Shown here piece by piece: positions 12,101-21,548 of a stretch of DNA of 25,941 nt (its first letter is position 1; every line of letters starts with the position of its first letter). The position numbers and the translations under genes were made by a program. Under the pieces are notes generated by a model. That model was given only the letters and a program-made list of their open reading frames with translations. It was not told where the DNA came from and made no database searches. The stretch comes from Smittium culicis (taxonomy: Eukaryota > Kickxellomycota > Harpellomycetes > Harpellales > Legeriomycetaceae): the NCBI GenBank assembly GCA_001970855.1, contig LSSN01004941.1, positions 1-25,941 of the forward strand, in the 5' to 3' direction.

Positions 12101-12589
12101 TCTGATGAACTTGGCTTATCTCCTTTATAACAAAATTGAATTGAGTAAAGACACGCCATTCTTTGAAAGGCTGAATGTTAATCAAATTGAGCTTATGTCA
12201 AATCTAGTTGAATTATCATCGGAATTTTTGAATTCCGAGTCTCAGCTTTCATTTGTAGAAATTAATGCTGCGAATACTGCCCAAATTGATAATACAGATG
12301 TGTTGCTTAGGTTGGTAAATGTTGTAGGAATCCTTGGGAAAATTATTAGCAAACATTCTCATAATGACAGCTTTGCAGTACCATTAAAAAGTATTAAAAA
12401 CTCTAACCTCAGCATAACCCTCAATGCCATTAAAATGGCTAGTGAGTCTGATTTATTAACCAATACTATAGGTGAATTTTACATTACATTATATTTTTTT
12501 TTTATATTTTATATATTTTCTTTATTAATTTTTTTTGATTTTAATTTTATACCTTAGAATCCATCTTACTGACCAAGAACATATTCTAG
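9173..12589 (+). CDS. DOA1: Doa1/Ufd3/PLAA-like ubiquitin- and Cdc48-binding WD40 protein
   Basis: Twelve exons: 9173-9220, 9375-9543, 9602-9755, 9826-9929, 9999-10128, 10206-10345, 10419-10611, 10678-10739, 10839-11057, 11180-11481, 11547-12471 and 12558-12589. They join in frame to 825 residues (human PLAA is about 795). Residues 1 to about 300 form seven WD40 blades, for example LIGHTDNVCTL...GSWDKTAKIW. Residues about 345-435 are the PFU ubiquitin-binding domain (EGKEYDYVFSVDL, LPYNCTENPYTAAQNFI, YLDEIANFIVRNA). A linker has two DP[LF]TGGSRY motifs, as in PLAA. From about residue 508 an ARM-like PUL domain (NPSAIYKKLEEFNSKV, WPIEYRFPLLDIIRLA) is the part that binds Cdc48/p97 in this family. 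Doa1 maintains free ubiquitin and helps Cdc48 in sorting and degradation. A second ATG at 9179 could also start translation. The last intron (12472-12557) is inferred because reading through gives a low-complexity Phe/Ile tail, whereas splicing ends the protein with ESILLTKNIF. Two ATG-spaced junctions, such as the GTAACA donor at 9544, are less certain. Confidence 0.9.
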
Positions 12590-14761
12590 TATACCGATCC
12601 TAAGCTTATGTTTCATCATTCTTATTTTTTTTTATTGTTCATAGTTTACCATCATTATTTTTAATTGGTTTTATAAAAAATGAGCCAATTAATTTTCCAT
12701 TTTTTATGTTAATCAAAAAAAAAAAAACTATTTACAATACTTGTCTTTTTAAACAATAAAATACAAGTTATACATATATGCTTTATGTGCCTATAAAATA
12801 AAAATACGACATTCTTACAAGCAATAATCGTATATCAACAGTGAGAAAAAGTGGTTTTAGCAAATAGGAGAAGACAAAGATATGCATCGTTAAGAATTTT
12901 TACACTTTTGTTTTTATTTTAAAATTCCAGTCAATACAAAAATTATGTGTAAAACGTTTCTGAAAAGAAAAATTTTTTTCCTAATTGTCTGATTTTGCAT
13001 TTAAATGGAGGGGTTTGCTGAGAAAGTATCGCGAATTGACGCAGTTTAATACTAGATTTTGTAAGAATTTTCACGTTTGTTTATATATATAAATGAACTA
13101 ACATATACTGAAAAAAAAATAATAATGGCTGGCAAATAGAATCAGCGCAAATAACTAAAAATGTAGATTTATTTTTATTTAAAATTAATTGAATAATGTA
13201 AACATTGATTGTTCGGCGAACCTACCTGTTATTTGATTGTTTAATTGTAGTTGTTAACTTAGATGAGTTTATTTTTTTTAAATTAGCTTTTACAGTTTTT
13301 AATAGTGTATTCATAAGAATTTGGATAAAAAACATCAATTACTTGTAAAATATGTTGAGCCACTAAACGAAAATTTTCTCCTCGGTAAACTTCATAATAT
13401 TACAATATTGGAGTATTTAACTATATTAAGCAATATAAAAAATTAATTATAAAAAAATAATTAACTTTTCTCTGCTGGACGCATTTTTTTTAATGATAAT
13501 ACCTTATAATCATCAAGCAAGGAAGAGGACTATTTATGAAATATGAATACAATATATTTATAATTCTTTTATTTATATGCAGATAAAATAAATAAAAAGT
13601 GACAATACGTTACTTTCTTTAAATGCGCCTCATAGACCAAGACAATAATTCTAAATACAATCAACCCATTACCACATTCAAAGATTTACTTTACGGGCCC
13701 AATATTTCAATAATAGGCTCTGTAAAATAATTTTAGAAAAGGGTGAGGAAAAATACTTGTGAACTTGAATTTTTAGACAAAATCCTATTTTTATATATTA
13801 TTCCTTTTAATTAATTTATAACGACCTACTCTTCCCTATCTTTTTATTCATTATAATTTTATTCAGCTTATTTCTTTATCTCTTTTGGCTCTCAGCCGAC
13901 ACTAACTTTATAATAATTCTTTGCTATTTAAAGACTTTTCATAAATTAACCGCATTTAAAGACATTAGAACTATATATTAGTTAAATTTTTGTTTTACAT
14001 TGCAATAATAATAGAAGTTATACAAAATATTTTTAACGCTCCTATTTTTATTGTGAAAAAGCTATAGAAGCAAGACTTGTATCATTATTAAATAAATCGA
14101 GTAACAAAATACATATACATAGACTGAAGAGAATAAATATATATAATATCAAATATTCATAACTGAAGCTCGGATAAAATAACCTTTATAGCATTTCCCT
14201 TCCACAAGAATTCGAATTTAATCCAGCTACATAATCAATAAATAAGAATAAAGATACAGAAAGAATTCTTATTATTTCCCTTTATTTTCGCGTCAATCAA
14301 TTATACAGAAAGCTTGCACATAACTCGATTAAATCTACATTATTTGTTTGCAAGTGATCAGTCAATCTAATCTATAAACCAGCGGAGATTTAATAAATCA
14401 CCAAAGTATTAATTTATACACCTTCTATGAAGGTAAAATAGGATATATATCCTTATTAATTTATAATTATCCTAATTTATTCGATTCAAAGAAATATCAA
14501 TTTACTTGGATACAAAAAAAGAACCAAGTTTAAGATCAGTAACCATATTTTGGAATATATATTCACCAATTATACTCAAAAAAACACATAAGAAGCAATA
14601 TTGTTTACCATAAAGACAAGACAATATAATTATAATAGAAAAGTCAGTCTAAAGAATATTTAGCCCTACATTAGTATTGACAAATATCTGATTAGCAATC
14701 GTATCCTACATTGCAATTTAAACAAAATATTGGTACTCTCAATTTGATATTAAGGAAAACA
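12590..14761. other. Gene-free AT-rich region between DOA1 and the cyclin gene
   Basis: About 2.2 kb with stops in all frames, containing the DOA1 3' end and the cyclin promoter. A and T runs directly after the DOA1 stop are compatible with a polyadenylation zone. I see no RNA gene, repeat array or coding relic. Confidence 0.6.
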
Positions 14762-17461
14762 ATGTTTGGCGTTAATAGAAACATCAAAAAATATAGTTCT
14801 AAATTTCCAACGAAGCTAGGGTCAACGATAAGGAGACAAAAAGTTCCTATGTCAAGTGAAAAGGACAAAGCGATATTAAATTCGCAAATGATAGGTAAGA
14901 CAATAATTGGCAGATTCATAGTTTATTTTCAATTAGCGTTATACGCGTATATACTATTCTGTAACACTTTAACTTTAATTCAATGTTATTTAAAAATGAT
15001 TTAAAGAGAGTGAGTAGTGTAAATGAAAGGTAAATTAAATATATTTTGGGATTACATGTATTTCGCTATAGAGTTGATGGAAATTATGGTTATCGAACTT
15101 TTCACTGGAACCACTCATGAATACAATAAGCAAGGTTTGTCTAAGATAATTAACAAATCGTCATCAGCAAAAGTTAATGAGCAAGAATATGGGGCTAGTA
15201 CAAATGGGCAGTCGATTCCGACGCTAAAGGACTTTATTACAACACTGACAGAGAGGACGAAGACCCCAATAGTGTGTATTGCTCTTGCATTGCTATACTT
15301 GACGAGAGTTAAGGCGAATAATCCAACGATGATAGGATCTCCGAACTCAACATACCGTCTTGTGATTGCGTCGTTATGTGTAGCGACCAAGTATTTGTAT
15401 GATGACGCGTACCATAACAATAGCTGGTATTCTATATCACATGAAATATTTACACTCAATGAGATTAATCGTATGGAGCTTGAATTTATGTATTTCCTGA
15501 GGTACGATTTGTTTATTGCACGGACAGAGTGGAACTTGTGGATAGCTGCGCTTGAGGCGAAGTTGGTTTTCCACTGGTACAACAAATACCATACTATATC
15601 AAGGATAGAATCGATCCAGCTGTCCAGGCTACTCGAGGAGGGACCAGAGTTTTACCTAGGCTCGAATTTACAGGTGATATCTGAAGACGATAGAGAAAAA
15701 AGCCAAAGCGGCGATTTGAGCGAAGGGTTTGATAACGAGGTGAAGACCAAGAAGGCTCCATTCTTTTTCATGGGTAGTAGCAGCGTTGATTTGGAAGAAG
15801 TTGGTATACGGTTTTTTTACCAAAATCAGATATTTCTAGCATTTGAGTGCTGCGACTTTTCGGATGCGCAGACGGTATCCAAGCTGGCGTGGAGCTCAAA
15901 AGGGCAGGTTCTTCTTGATTCACTTAATAGGTCAATATTCAAGTCATCTGCAAGGGATGGCAAAAATGGGGGAGATGTTTGGGTCAGCGGAGCAGGGAGC
16001 AAGAACAAAAAAAGCACGAAAGGCGAAGATACAAATTCGCAAGGAGTTTCTGGATTCAAGTACTTGCGGTCAAGCCTGTCGAACCTTACGAGTCTAAGAG
16101 AAGCTAAAAGTAACAATAGCTCGTCAAAAACGATGAATCCCAGCAGCAGTGGAAGTACCAACATGGTAGTAGAAGCGATTGACAGGCGAGCTAGCAAGCT
16201 AAACTCGAGGTACTATAATGATAGGACGTTAGAGCAAGTCGAGTACCCGTTAGAAGCGAAGAGTTATGCAAAAGGGGCTAACAATCATTCAGTCGACATG
16301 TCGGAGACAAGAAATCAGTCGAGCCAGGTCTCGCAATTAAAAGAAAAGAATAATTTCCGCAAGGTAGGAAACGGTCTTGTAGAGCAAGAGAACGAGTTTT
16401 ACAGGTCATACTATATGAAGAAGGCGCTGAATTCAGTTATGGGAAACAAAGTCGAGGCCAAGAAGCGGCAGTTTGACAAGTCTGATATCAGCGAACCGCA
16501 TATGATGAGCATGAGCGGAAGCAGCTCATGTGCAACAGCGGATTCGTCGAACAAGTACAGGGATTTTGTCAACCCATTCCCGATACCATATCATAGATTA
16601 GGTGATAATAAAGGGTATCAAAACGATAGTAATGCATCAAGCGAGACAGTTATAGAGGGTGTTGATGCAGCGAAACGAATTGATGAAATTACGCGACTGT
16701 ATTCTGAGATGCAAATGAATGTACCTGAAAACCACAGGAAAATCGCGGAGATATGCAAATCCGTCGCTGATAGAAAACAGGAAAAGCAGAATGAAAAGTT
16801 CCATCTGAACTCGACATTCATTCCTAGCTACAAGATCGACCTTGACAAGGTAGATAGTATGAGGCAGTACCACGAGGGAGGTGCACCACATCACAATTTG
16901 GCGACAACAGGAGCAGCATCAACCAGTGGCGCGTATAGCAATGCGAAACAGCGCGAGATGGAAGATGGTACGCAAGAAACGAGCATCTCGCGACCAATAT
17001 ATAATGACTATAGCAGCATTCCGATATTATCAAAGCGCGTTTCGGTAGATAAAGTAAACTTGAGCAACCAAGGTAGCAGGAGCGGTGGCGTCGATTTGCT
17101 TGATTTTAGCTCAAGTTACGACTCGTACCGAATGGATATTCTTGGCGGAAATGGGAAGCACGGTAACTCATTGCTCGAAGGTAAGGGCAAGCGCGGCGAG
17201 ACTTTGGCTAGCCAACTGGAGCAGTCTAGTATTGCGCTAGATGGTTCGCTTAGCAGTGATTCTGCAGCGTCTGTGTTATCCTCGCCTGAACTATCTTCAC
17301 TATCTAGCACACAATCGTCGCCAGGCAGAGATTCTGAAGATTCAACGCGATACGTTAAAGTTTCTGAGAAAGTTGTTCTAGTCAATTTGTCTGGCAATTT
17401 CTCTAGTCTCGGCTATTCGCAGCCTAGTATTATTAACATTTCTGACTTTAATAAGAAATAA
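14762..17461 (+). CDS. Pho80/Pcl-type (Pho85-class) cyclin with long disordered tail
   Basis: Two exons, 14762-14894 and 15072-17461, are joined by a 177-nt intron (GTAAGA to CTATAG) to give 840 residues. Residues about 94-203 form a cyclin box of the fungal PHO80-like class: IPTLKDFITTLTERTKTP, ALALLYLTRV, STYRLVIASLCVATKYLYDD, then WYSISHEIFTLNEINRMELE and FLRYDLFIARTEWNLW. The YRLVIASLCVATKYL helix and the TLNEINRMELEFMYFL helix are typical of Pcl1/Pas1/Clg1-type partners of Pho85-like kinases, which act in cell-cycle entry, phosphate and polarity control. The following 600 or so residues are Ser/Asn/Gln-rich and low in complexity, with many Ser-Pro or Ser-Ser sites near the C-terminus (SSPELSSLSSTQSSPG). 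This is far longer than yeast Pcl proteins (about 280-310) but such tails are common in filamentous and early fungi. If the intron is retained, an in-frame ATG at 15023 would give an 812-residue form. The big exon is visibly GC-richer than its surroundings. The paralogue within the Pcl group is not resolved. Confidence 0.8.
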
Positions 17462-17689
17462 CCTAGTAAGATTTAATAAAAAATAGGACGCGGCGTTCTT
17501 GGTTTGATTTAAGTTTATATCCTGTATTATATACTTTTTTTTTTTTTTTATAAAAAATCTTTTTCTTGGAATAAAATATAGTTTTGTATATACGTATATT
17601 TGCGCTTTAATTATTTACAGTATCTATTACTTGCAATTTTTTTTAAAAAAAAAAAAAGTCTCTGGAGGAAATAAGTGTGTACAAGATTA

Positions 17690-19571
17690 TCATCTTGACC
17701 TTTTAATAATTTTAGCAATGAACATTCCAGAAGTGTCGGAGTATCTTGGGTCAAGTCTTGCGCAGTTGGTTATCATTGAGATCCAAGGGTACTTTACTTC
17801 CGGGTAAATGTGGTGAACTTGGTCGAGCAAGAGTTGAGAATTTGCGAAATGCGAGCTTTTCAGCAGCGTTTCGTCTAGAGGTATAACATCTGGGATCGCG
17901 CTAACCAGGTTTTTTTAAAAAAAAAAAACAAAACAAAAAATAAATAAAGTAAAGTGAGAGTGAAGTTAAAAAAACAATTTTATATTGAGCATGGAGGAAA
18001 TTTGGAAAGAGGGGGAGAGTGTAGGATGAGGAAAATAAAGCAAGAAATGTTAAACGCGAGACTTTTTTTTTTTAATTTTAATTAATGTCTTTTTACCTTG
18101 AAGAATTTTTGAATACAGTTTCCAAGAATTTTGCGATTACCAGCTCGTTTTGTTTGTAGCTGAGGGAACATGTGCTGTAAACAAGGGTACCGCCTGTCGA
18201 TAGGTTATTCCAGCCATTGAGGATAAGATCAAGTTGTAGTTCGGAGACGCTTTCCAAACGGTCTTGGGACAAGAAATCAGAGTCAAGTTTACCGAAAATG
18301 GACTGCGAGTTGCTGTTGATGTACTTTGAAAGGTGCACTAATGAGCCATCGTGTGAACATTCGGCGTCAACGAGAACTTTGTTGTATTTACGAATACGTG
18401 TATCGGCTGTGATTTCGAGAGGGGGTGTGTAAATATTGCGCAAAAGTTTTGACGAGAAGAAGGGCTTTATATTCGGGGTAGATATCGAATCGATAGGGAC
18501 TTCTTTTGGCTGCAGCTTTTTGCAGCTCTGTTGCTTCAAGGTGGAATAGTCCCACCAACTATCTTCAGGGGGCGGGACGTTGAAGGTTGTTCCGTCAGAA
18601 GCAAACAAACGAATTCGAATTTTGGACTGGGATTTTGATTTTTTGATTAAGCTTTGGCAAGTGGATAGTCTTTTTTTGGAAATATCGACACCAGTCACAG
18701 AGCCAGAACATAAAGAATGGGGAGCACCGTGTGAATGAATTTTATCGGCGATGAATAGGAGTTTTCCGCCAGGGGCACAACATAGATCGAGGACATGGTC
18801 ATTGGGTTTTACGTCTAAGCTTATAGCGGCTATGGCAGAGCTTAAGTCAAAGCCAATAATCTAAAAATGCATTAAAAAAAAAAGCATAAAGTATGTGAGA
18901 GTTGAGTACAAAATATAGTTGATTCGCACTAGAAATTTTTAATTTAGGCTTTGGAAAGTGGTTAGTAGCTAAAATAATTTTATCTGTACCTTTCCAGTTT
19001 TATAACTATGATGCGTTAAAATAATAAAAAGTTTGGGGTATTAAATAGTTAGTGATTGGAATGCTTTGATTATAGGGGAAGAGTGGATTAGATATAAAGA
19101 TAGAGAGAAGTAGGGCGTGAGTTTAAAGGTTATAAAGGCAAATGCTTACAGATTAGAGGAGTTTATTTTAGCTTTTCCGTTAGATATTCTTAGGAGACCG
19201 AGAATAGTATTTGATATGGAGACTTGGCAACCAACCTCTTTTTCGAGTTGAGAGGACAGTGAGGTTAAGTTTTGTATATCAGTTTTGAAAGCAATGTTTA
19301 ATTTGTCGTTATCTTGGACGGTGTTTTCTTGTGTGGGGAGCTTTGAATCTTCAAGTTTATATTTTTTTAAAGGGGGCTGGGTTGTAAGAGGGTCGGAAAT
19401 GTGATTGATACGGTAATCGAAGCCTACAACTCTGGCATATCGGGGAAGTTTATCTATACAGTAGTATAAGTCAGGATCTAAATTTAGGTTTTGGTAGAAA
19501 GAGGAGATTTCATTTGACCATTCATTCGGACCATTATCGTAGTCGATAGGTTGATCAGTGGGGGTGTCCAT
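17690..19571 (-). CDS. NOL1/NOP2/Sun-family RNA cytosine-C5 methyltransferase
   Basis: Four minus-strand exons: 19571-19150, 19005-18990 (16 nt), 18860-18097 and 17900-17690, in frame to 470 residues. The N-terminal exon carries the Sun-family pre-domain (LPRYARVVGFDYRI, LSSQLEKEVGCQV). The microexon supplies YKTGK, leading into IIGFDLSSAIAAISLDVKP. SAM-binding motif I is VLDLCCAPGGK (about 169-179), and the acidic ribose-binding step is TGVDIS (about 202-207). Motif IV reads VLVDAECSHDG with Cys314, where most relatives have DAPC. Motif VI is LVYSTCSLSYKQNE with Cys377, the usual nucleophile. The last exon ends with LDPRYSDTSGMFIAKIIK, the family's closing segment. Such enzymes put m5C on tRNA or rRNA using SAM. 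The acidic start (MDTPTDQPIDYD) does not look like a mitochondrial targeting peptide. The substrate class (NSUN2, 3, 5, 6-like) cannot be decided from here. The gene is convergent with the cyclin gene, stops 228 nt apart. Confidence 0.85.
18990..19005 (-). other. 16-nt microexon of the methyltransferase gene
   Basis: The first exon ends AAT CT before GTAAGC (donor at 19149). The third exon begins in phase 0 after TTTTTAG at 18861. Joining them directly hits a stop within six codons. The 16 nt TTATAAAACTGGAAAG lie between ATCATAG and GTACAG, complete the split codon (CT+T) and restore frame. They encode YKTGK just before IIGFDLSS, where relatives have a Tyr-x-x-Gly step. A CTAAC branch-site-like sequence precedes it. 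Confidence 0.65.
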
Positions 19572-19751
19572 ATTAATAGTTATTAGAAGGTAGTGGATGT
19601 ATGTGTGTATGTATATTAGGCGTGAGAGGTGGATGATTAAGGATATAGAACAGTAGTATAAGGAGGGCGGATTTATTTTTTGGGCGAGTAAAATTATGAC
19701 TAGTTTAGTTAAATTATAAATATTAAAAATGAAACACAAATATGATCGAAG

Positions 19752-20069
19752 TTAGATTATGGATCGAAAATTCAGCGAATGATTTTTCTGTTCTGCAATA
19801 AGTGGACTTTTTGAAATATTTTTATTAGGGTTTTTTGAAATTGAAATTAAGCTATTTTTGAGATTTGCGATGAAATGAGCTAAATTCAAATGATAAAAAG
19901 TATAATACAAGTTATTTATTGGCACTTCAAAATTTTCTGTCAAATAGATCATATTTTTAAATCTTCTCAAGCGAATCAACAAGTTATGAATTTTTATGGA
20001 TGGTTTGTTTTGAGAGGATAAAACCTTATAGTAACGATAAACGATTTTAACACTGCCAAAATTAGCCAA
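19752..20069 (-). CDS. Hypothetical open frame, doubtful
   Basis: A 105-codon minus-strand frame beginning with TTG; its first ATG is internal (MIYLTENFEVPINNLYYTFY). Leu/Ile/Asn/Lys dominate, with some heptad-like spacing (LLIRLRRFKN), and there is no known motif. It ends about 180 nt before the methyltransferase ATG on the same strand. It could be a chance opening in AT-rich DNA, an eroded gene, or an unrecognised upstream exon. I lean toward chance. Confidence 0.15.
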   Translation of the reverse strand: MANFGSVKIVYRYYKVLSSQNKPSIKIHNLLIRLRRFKNMIYLTENFEVPINNLYYTFYHLNLAHFIANLKNSLISISKNPNKNISKSPLIAEQKNHSLNFRSII

Positions 20070-20689
20070 CCAAGCTAATACTTGATAAATTTATAAACAG
20101 CAATATAATCTCTTATTTGCTATGAAATATGAGGCAGCCAATAATTGTTAAATCTTCTCAGACATAGCCATTGGCCCGACAAATGGTAAAATAAGCGATC
20201 TGCAGCCCAAAATACAGTAACCATTATCGAACATGATTTTAAATGTAGTGTACTAACAAGGCACTTTTTTTTTCTGCTTTATAAAATGACTCTGATATTT
20301 ATCACTTCGGTGCAAGTGGATTCAAAGTAAAACAAAACATCTAAAATAAAAATAGAAACTGGTGCATAGTATTTAAAAAAAAACAGCATTGTACTACATT
20401 TGACCCTCAGTTGGTTTACCAGCTATATATTCAAGGGGGATGGTATCAAACAACTAATTTAATGAAAAAATTTAAGTGTAGCTTCAAGCAGGCTGGATGG
20501 CTGGGGATACAGGCAGGCATTCAAGTAATCTCGTTCCAAAAAAAAAAAACGAATTCTTTGATGTTATTTAGCACTTGATCAGAGGGTATATCTAACAGGA
20601 TTAATAAAAAATAAGCTCCCACTCAAACGACGGAATATTCAGAAAGGCTCACCAGCAATAAGTTGATAAACGGAATACATCTTTGTTTC

Positions 20690-20761
20690 TATAGAACGCT
20701 AGACTCGTGTACAACTATTGTCTGAGACCGTGCCGAACTAATAGGTCTAGTCGTTTCTATA
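20690..20761. repeat. Imperfect inverted repeat / hairpin
   Basis: TATAGAACGCTAGAC (20690-20704) pairs with the reverse complement of GTCTAGTCGTTTCTATA (20745-20761), apart from two single-base bulges. The 40-nt loop is unusually GC-balanced. It resembles no tRNA, 5S rRNA or snRNA that I can recognise. Confidence 0.35.
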
Positions 20762-20861
20762 CGTTTATGCTGTGGACTAGCGTAAAGCTGCCTACAGTAT
20801 ATCTTACCATGGAATGTGTAAAGCTGTATGAAATTTTAGTATAGCTGAGTTAGATAAAAGG

Positions 20862-20987
20862 ATGCCTACTAAAGCTCTAGTGGGACTTTTGTATAAGTAT
20901 AAACTATATTTGGATGCTTTTCTGTTGAAGAATAACAGAGAGCTAAACAGAAATATTTCTGCTGAAAAGCCAATGGAAGCCTTTTAG
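20862..20987 (+). other. Short coding-like ORF of unknown nature
   Basis: ATG-initiated, 41 residues, starting MPTKALVGLLYKYKLYLDAF and ending NISAEKPMEAF. The frame is open for several codons upstream of the ATG, and a neighbouring frame stays open after the stop (KPFSILDIKLSASIGQLLTS). This would fit an eroded longer reading frame. No family recognised. Confidence 0.2.
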
Positions 20988-21138
20988 CATCCTGGATATA
21001 AAACTATCTGCGTCCATTGGTCAGCTATTAACAAGTCCAAAAATTGGCACGATATAAGCGAATGGATGTATGTAAGCTAGCATGATGCTTTTATTCATTA
21101 ACATCATTGGCTCTAAGTATTCAAGAGGGAATTATTTA

Positions 21139-21273
21139 TCAGATCTGCATTAAATTTTGGTGATTTAAATCCAAAAGATATAAACTTTGGATAAATCCGT
21201 TCGTTGATAGTTCTATTTTGAATTCGATATTCCCATTCGCTGTTATTTCATTTCTTGTGAATACCACATCCAT
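21139..21273 (-). other. Short coding-like ORF of unknown nature
   Basis: ATG-initiated, 44 residues, MDVVFTRNEITANGNIEFKI followed by ELSTNGFIQSLYLLDLNH. The amino-acid balance (Asp, Glu, Gly, Thr) looks more protein-like than adjacent noise. No family recognised and too short to call a gene. Confidence 0.2.
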
Positions 21274-21548
21274 TTTATTGGTCAGACAATTTTGAATTCT
21301 AACACGAACTTCAAAATCTTAACGAATAATTGTTAGAGTTTTAAAAGATTACTTTACAAAAAGCAACAAAAAAAAAAAAAAATTGTATTCACTAAATTTG
21401 TTGATTGCCTTTATTTATTGAGACATTTTTCAATAGTCATAATTAATTCCACCTTTTTTATATAATTTTTAAACTGATAAAAGTTTCCTAAAACTCATTC
21501 AAGCTATTAACAAAAAAAAAAAATTAATTAATTCGAGTAAACTTTAAC

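Larger units (their letters stand above)
19572..21548. other. Degraded intergenic region with scattered coding-like stretches
   Basis: About 2 kb upstream of both the methyltransferase (minus) and the SAP-protein gene (plus), so it should hold both promoters. It contains a 105-codon minus frame (19752-20069, non-ATG start), a 41-codon plus ORF (20862-20987), a 44-codon minus ORF (21139-21273) and an imperfect hairpin (20690-20761), listed separately. Base composition is less AT-extreme than in the 212-5047 region, as if older coding or mobile-element DNA were eroding here. No family was recognised. Confidence 0.45.

Noticed and set aside
12478..12557. Hydrophobic C-terminal extension of DOA1 as a membrane segment
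   Set aside because: T-rich sequence with a GT donor and TTAG acceptor; splicing restores a sensible short end, so it is treated as intron sequence (kept as a finding for checking).
15115..15585. 156-codon open frame on the minus strand
   Set aside because: It is the antisense of the conserved cyclin box; its composition is a mirror of that exon and it has no motif of its own.
15826..16197. Antisense and +1 open frames in the middle of the cyclin exon
   Set aside because: They follow from the GC-richer, Ser-biased codons of the cyclin tail and show no independent start or family.
20690..20761. tRNA or 5S rRNA gene
   Set aside because: No T-loop GGTTCRA box, no A box and no cloverleaf pairing could be found.
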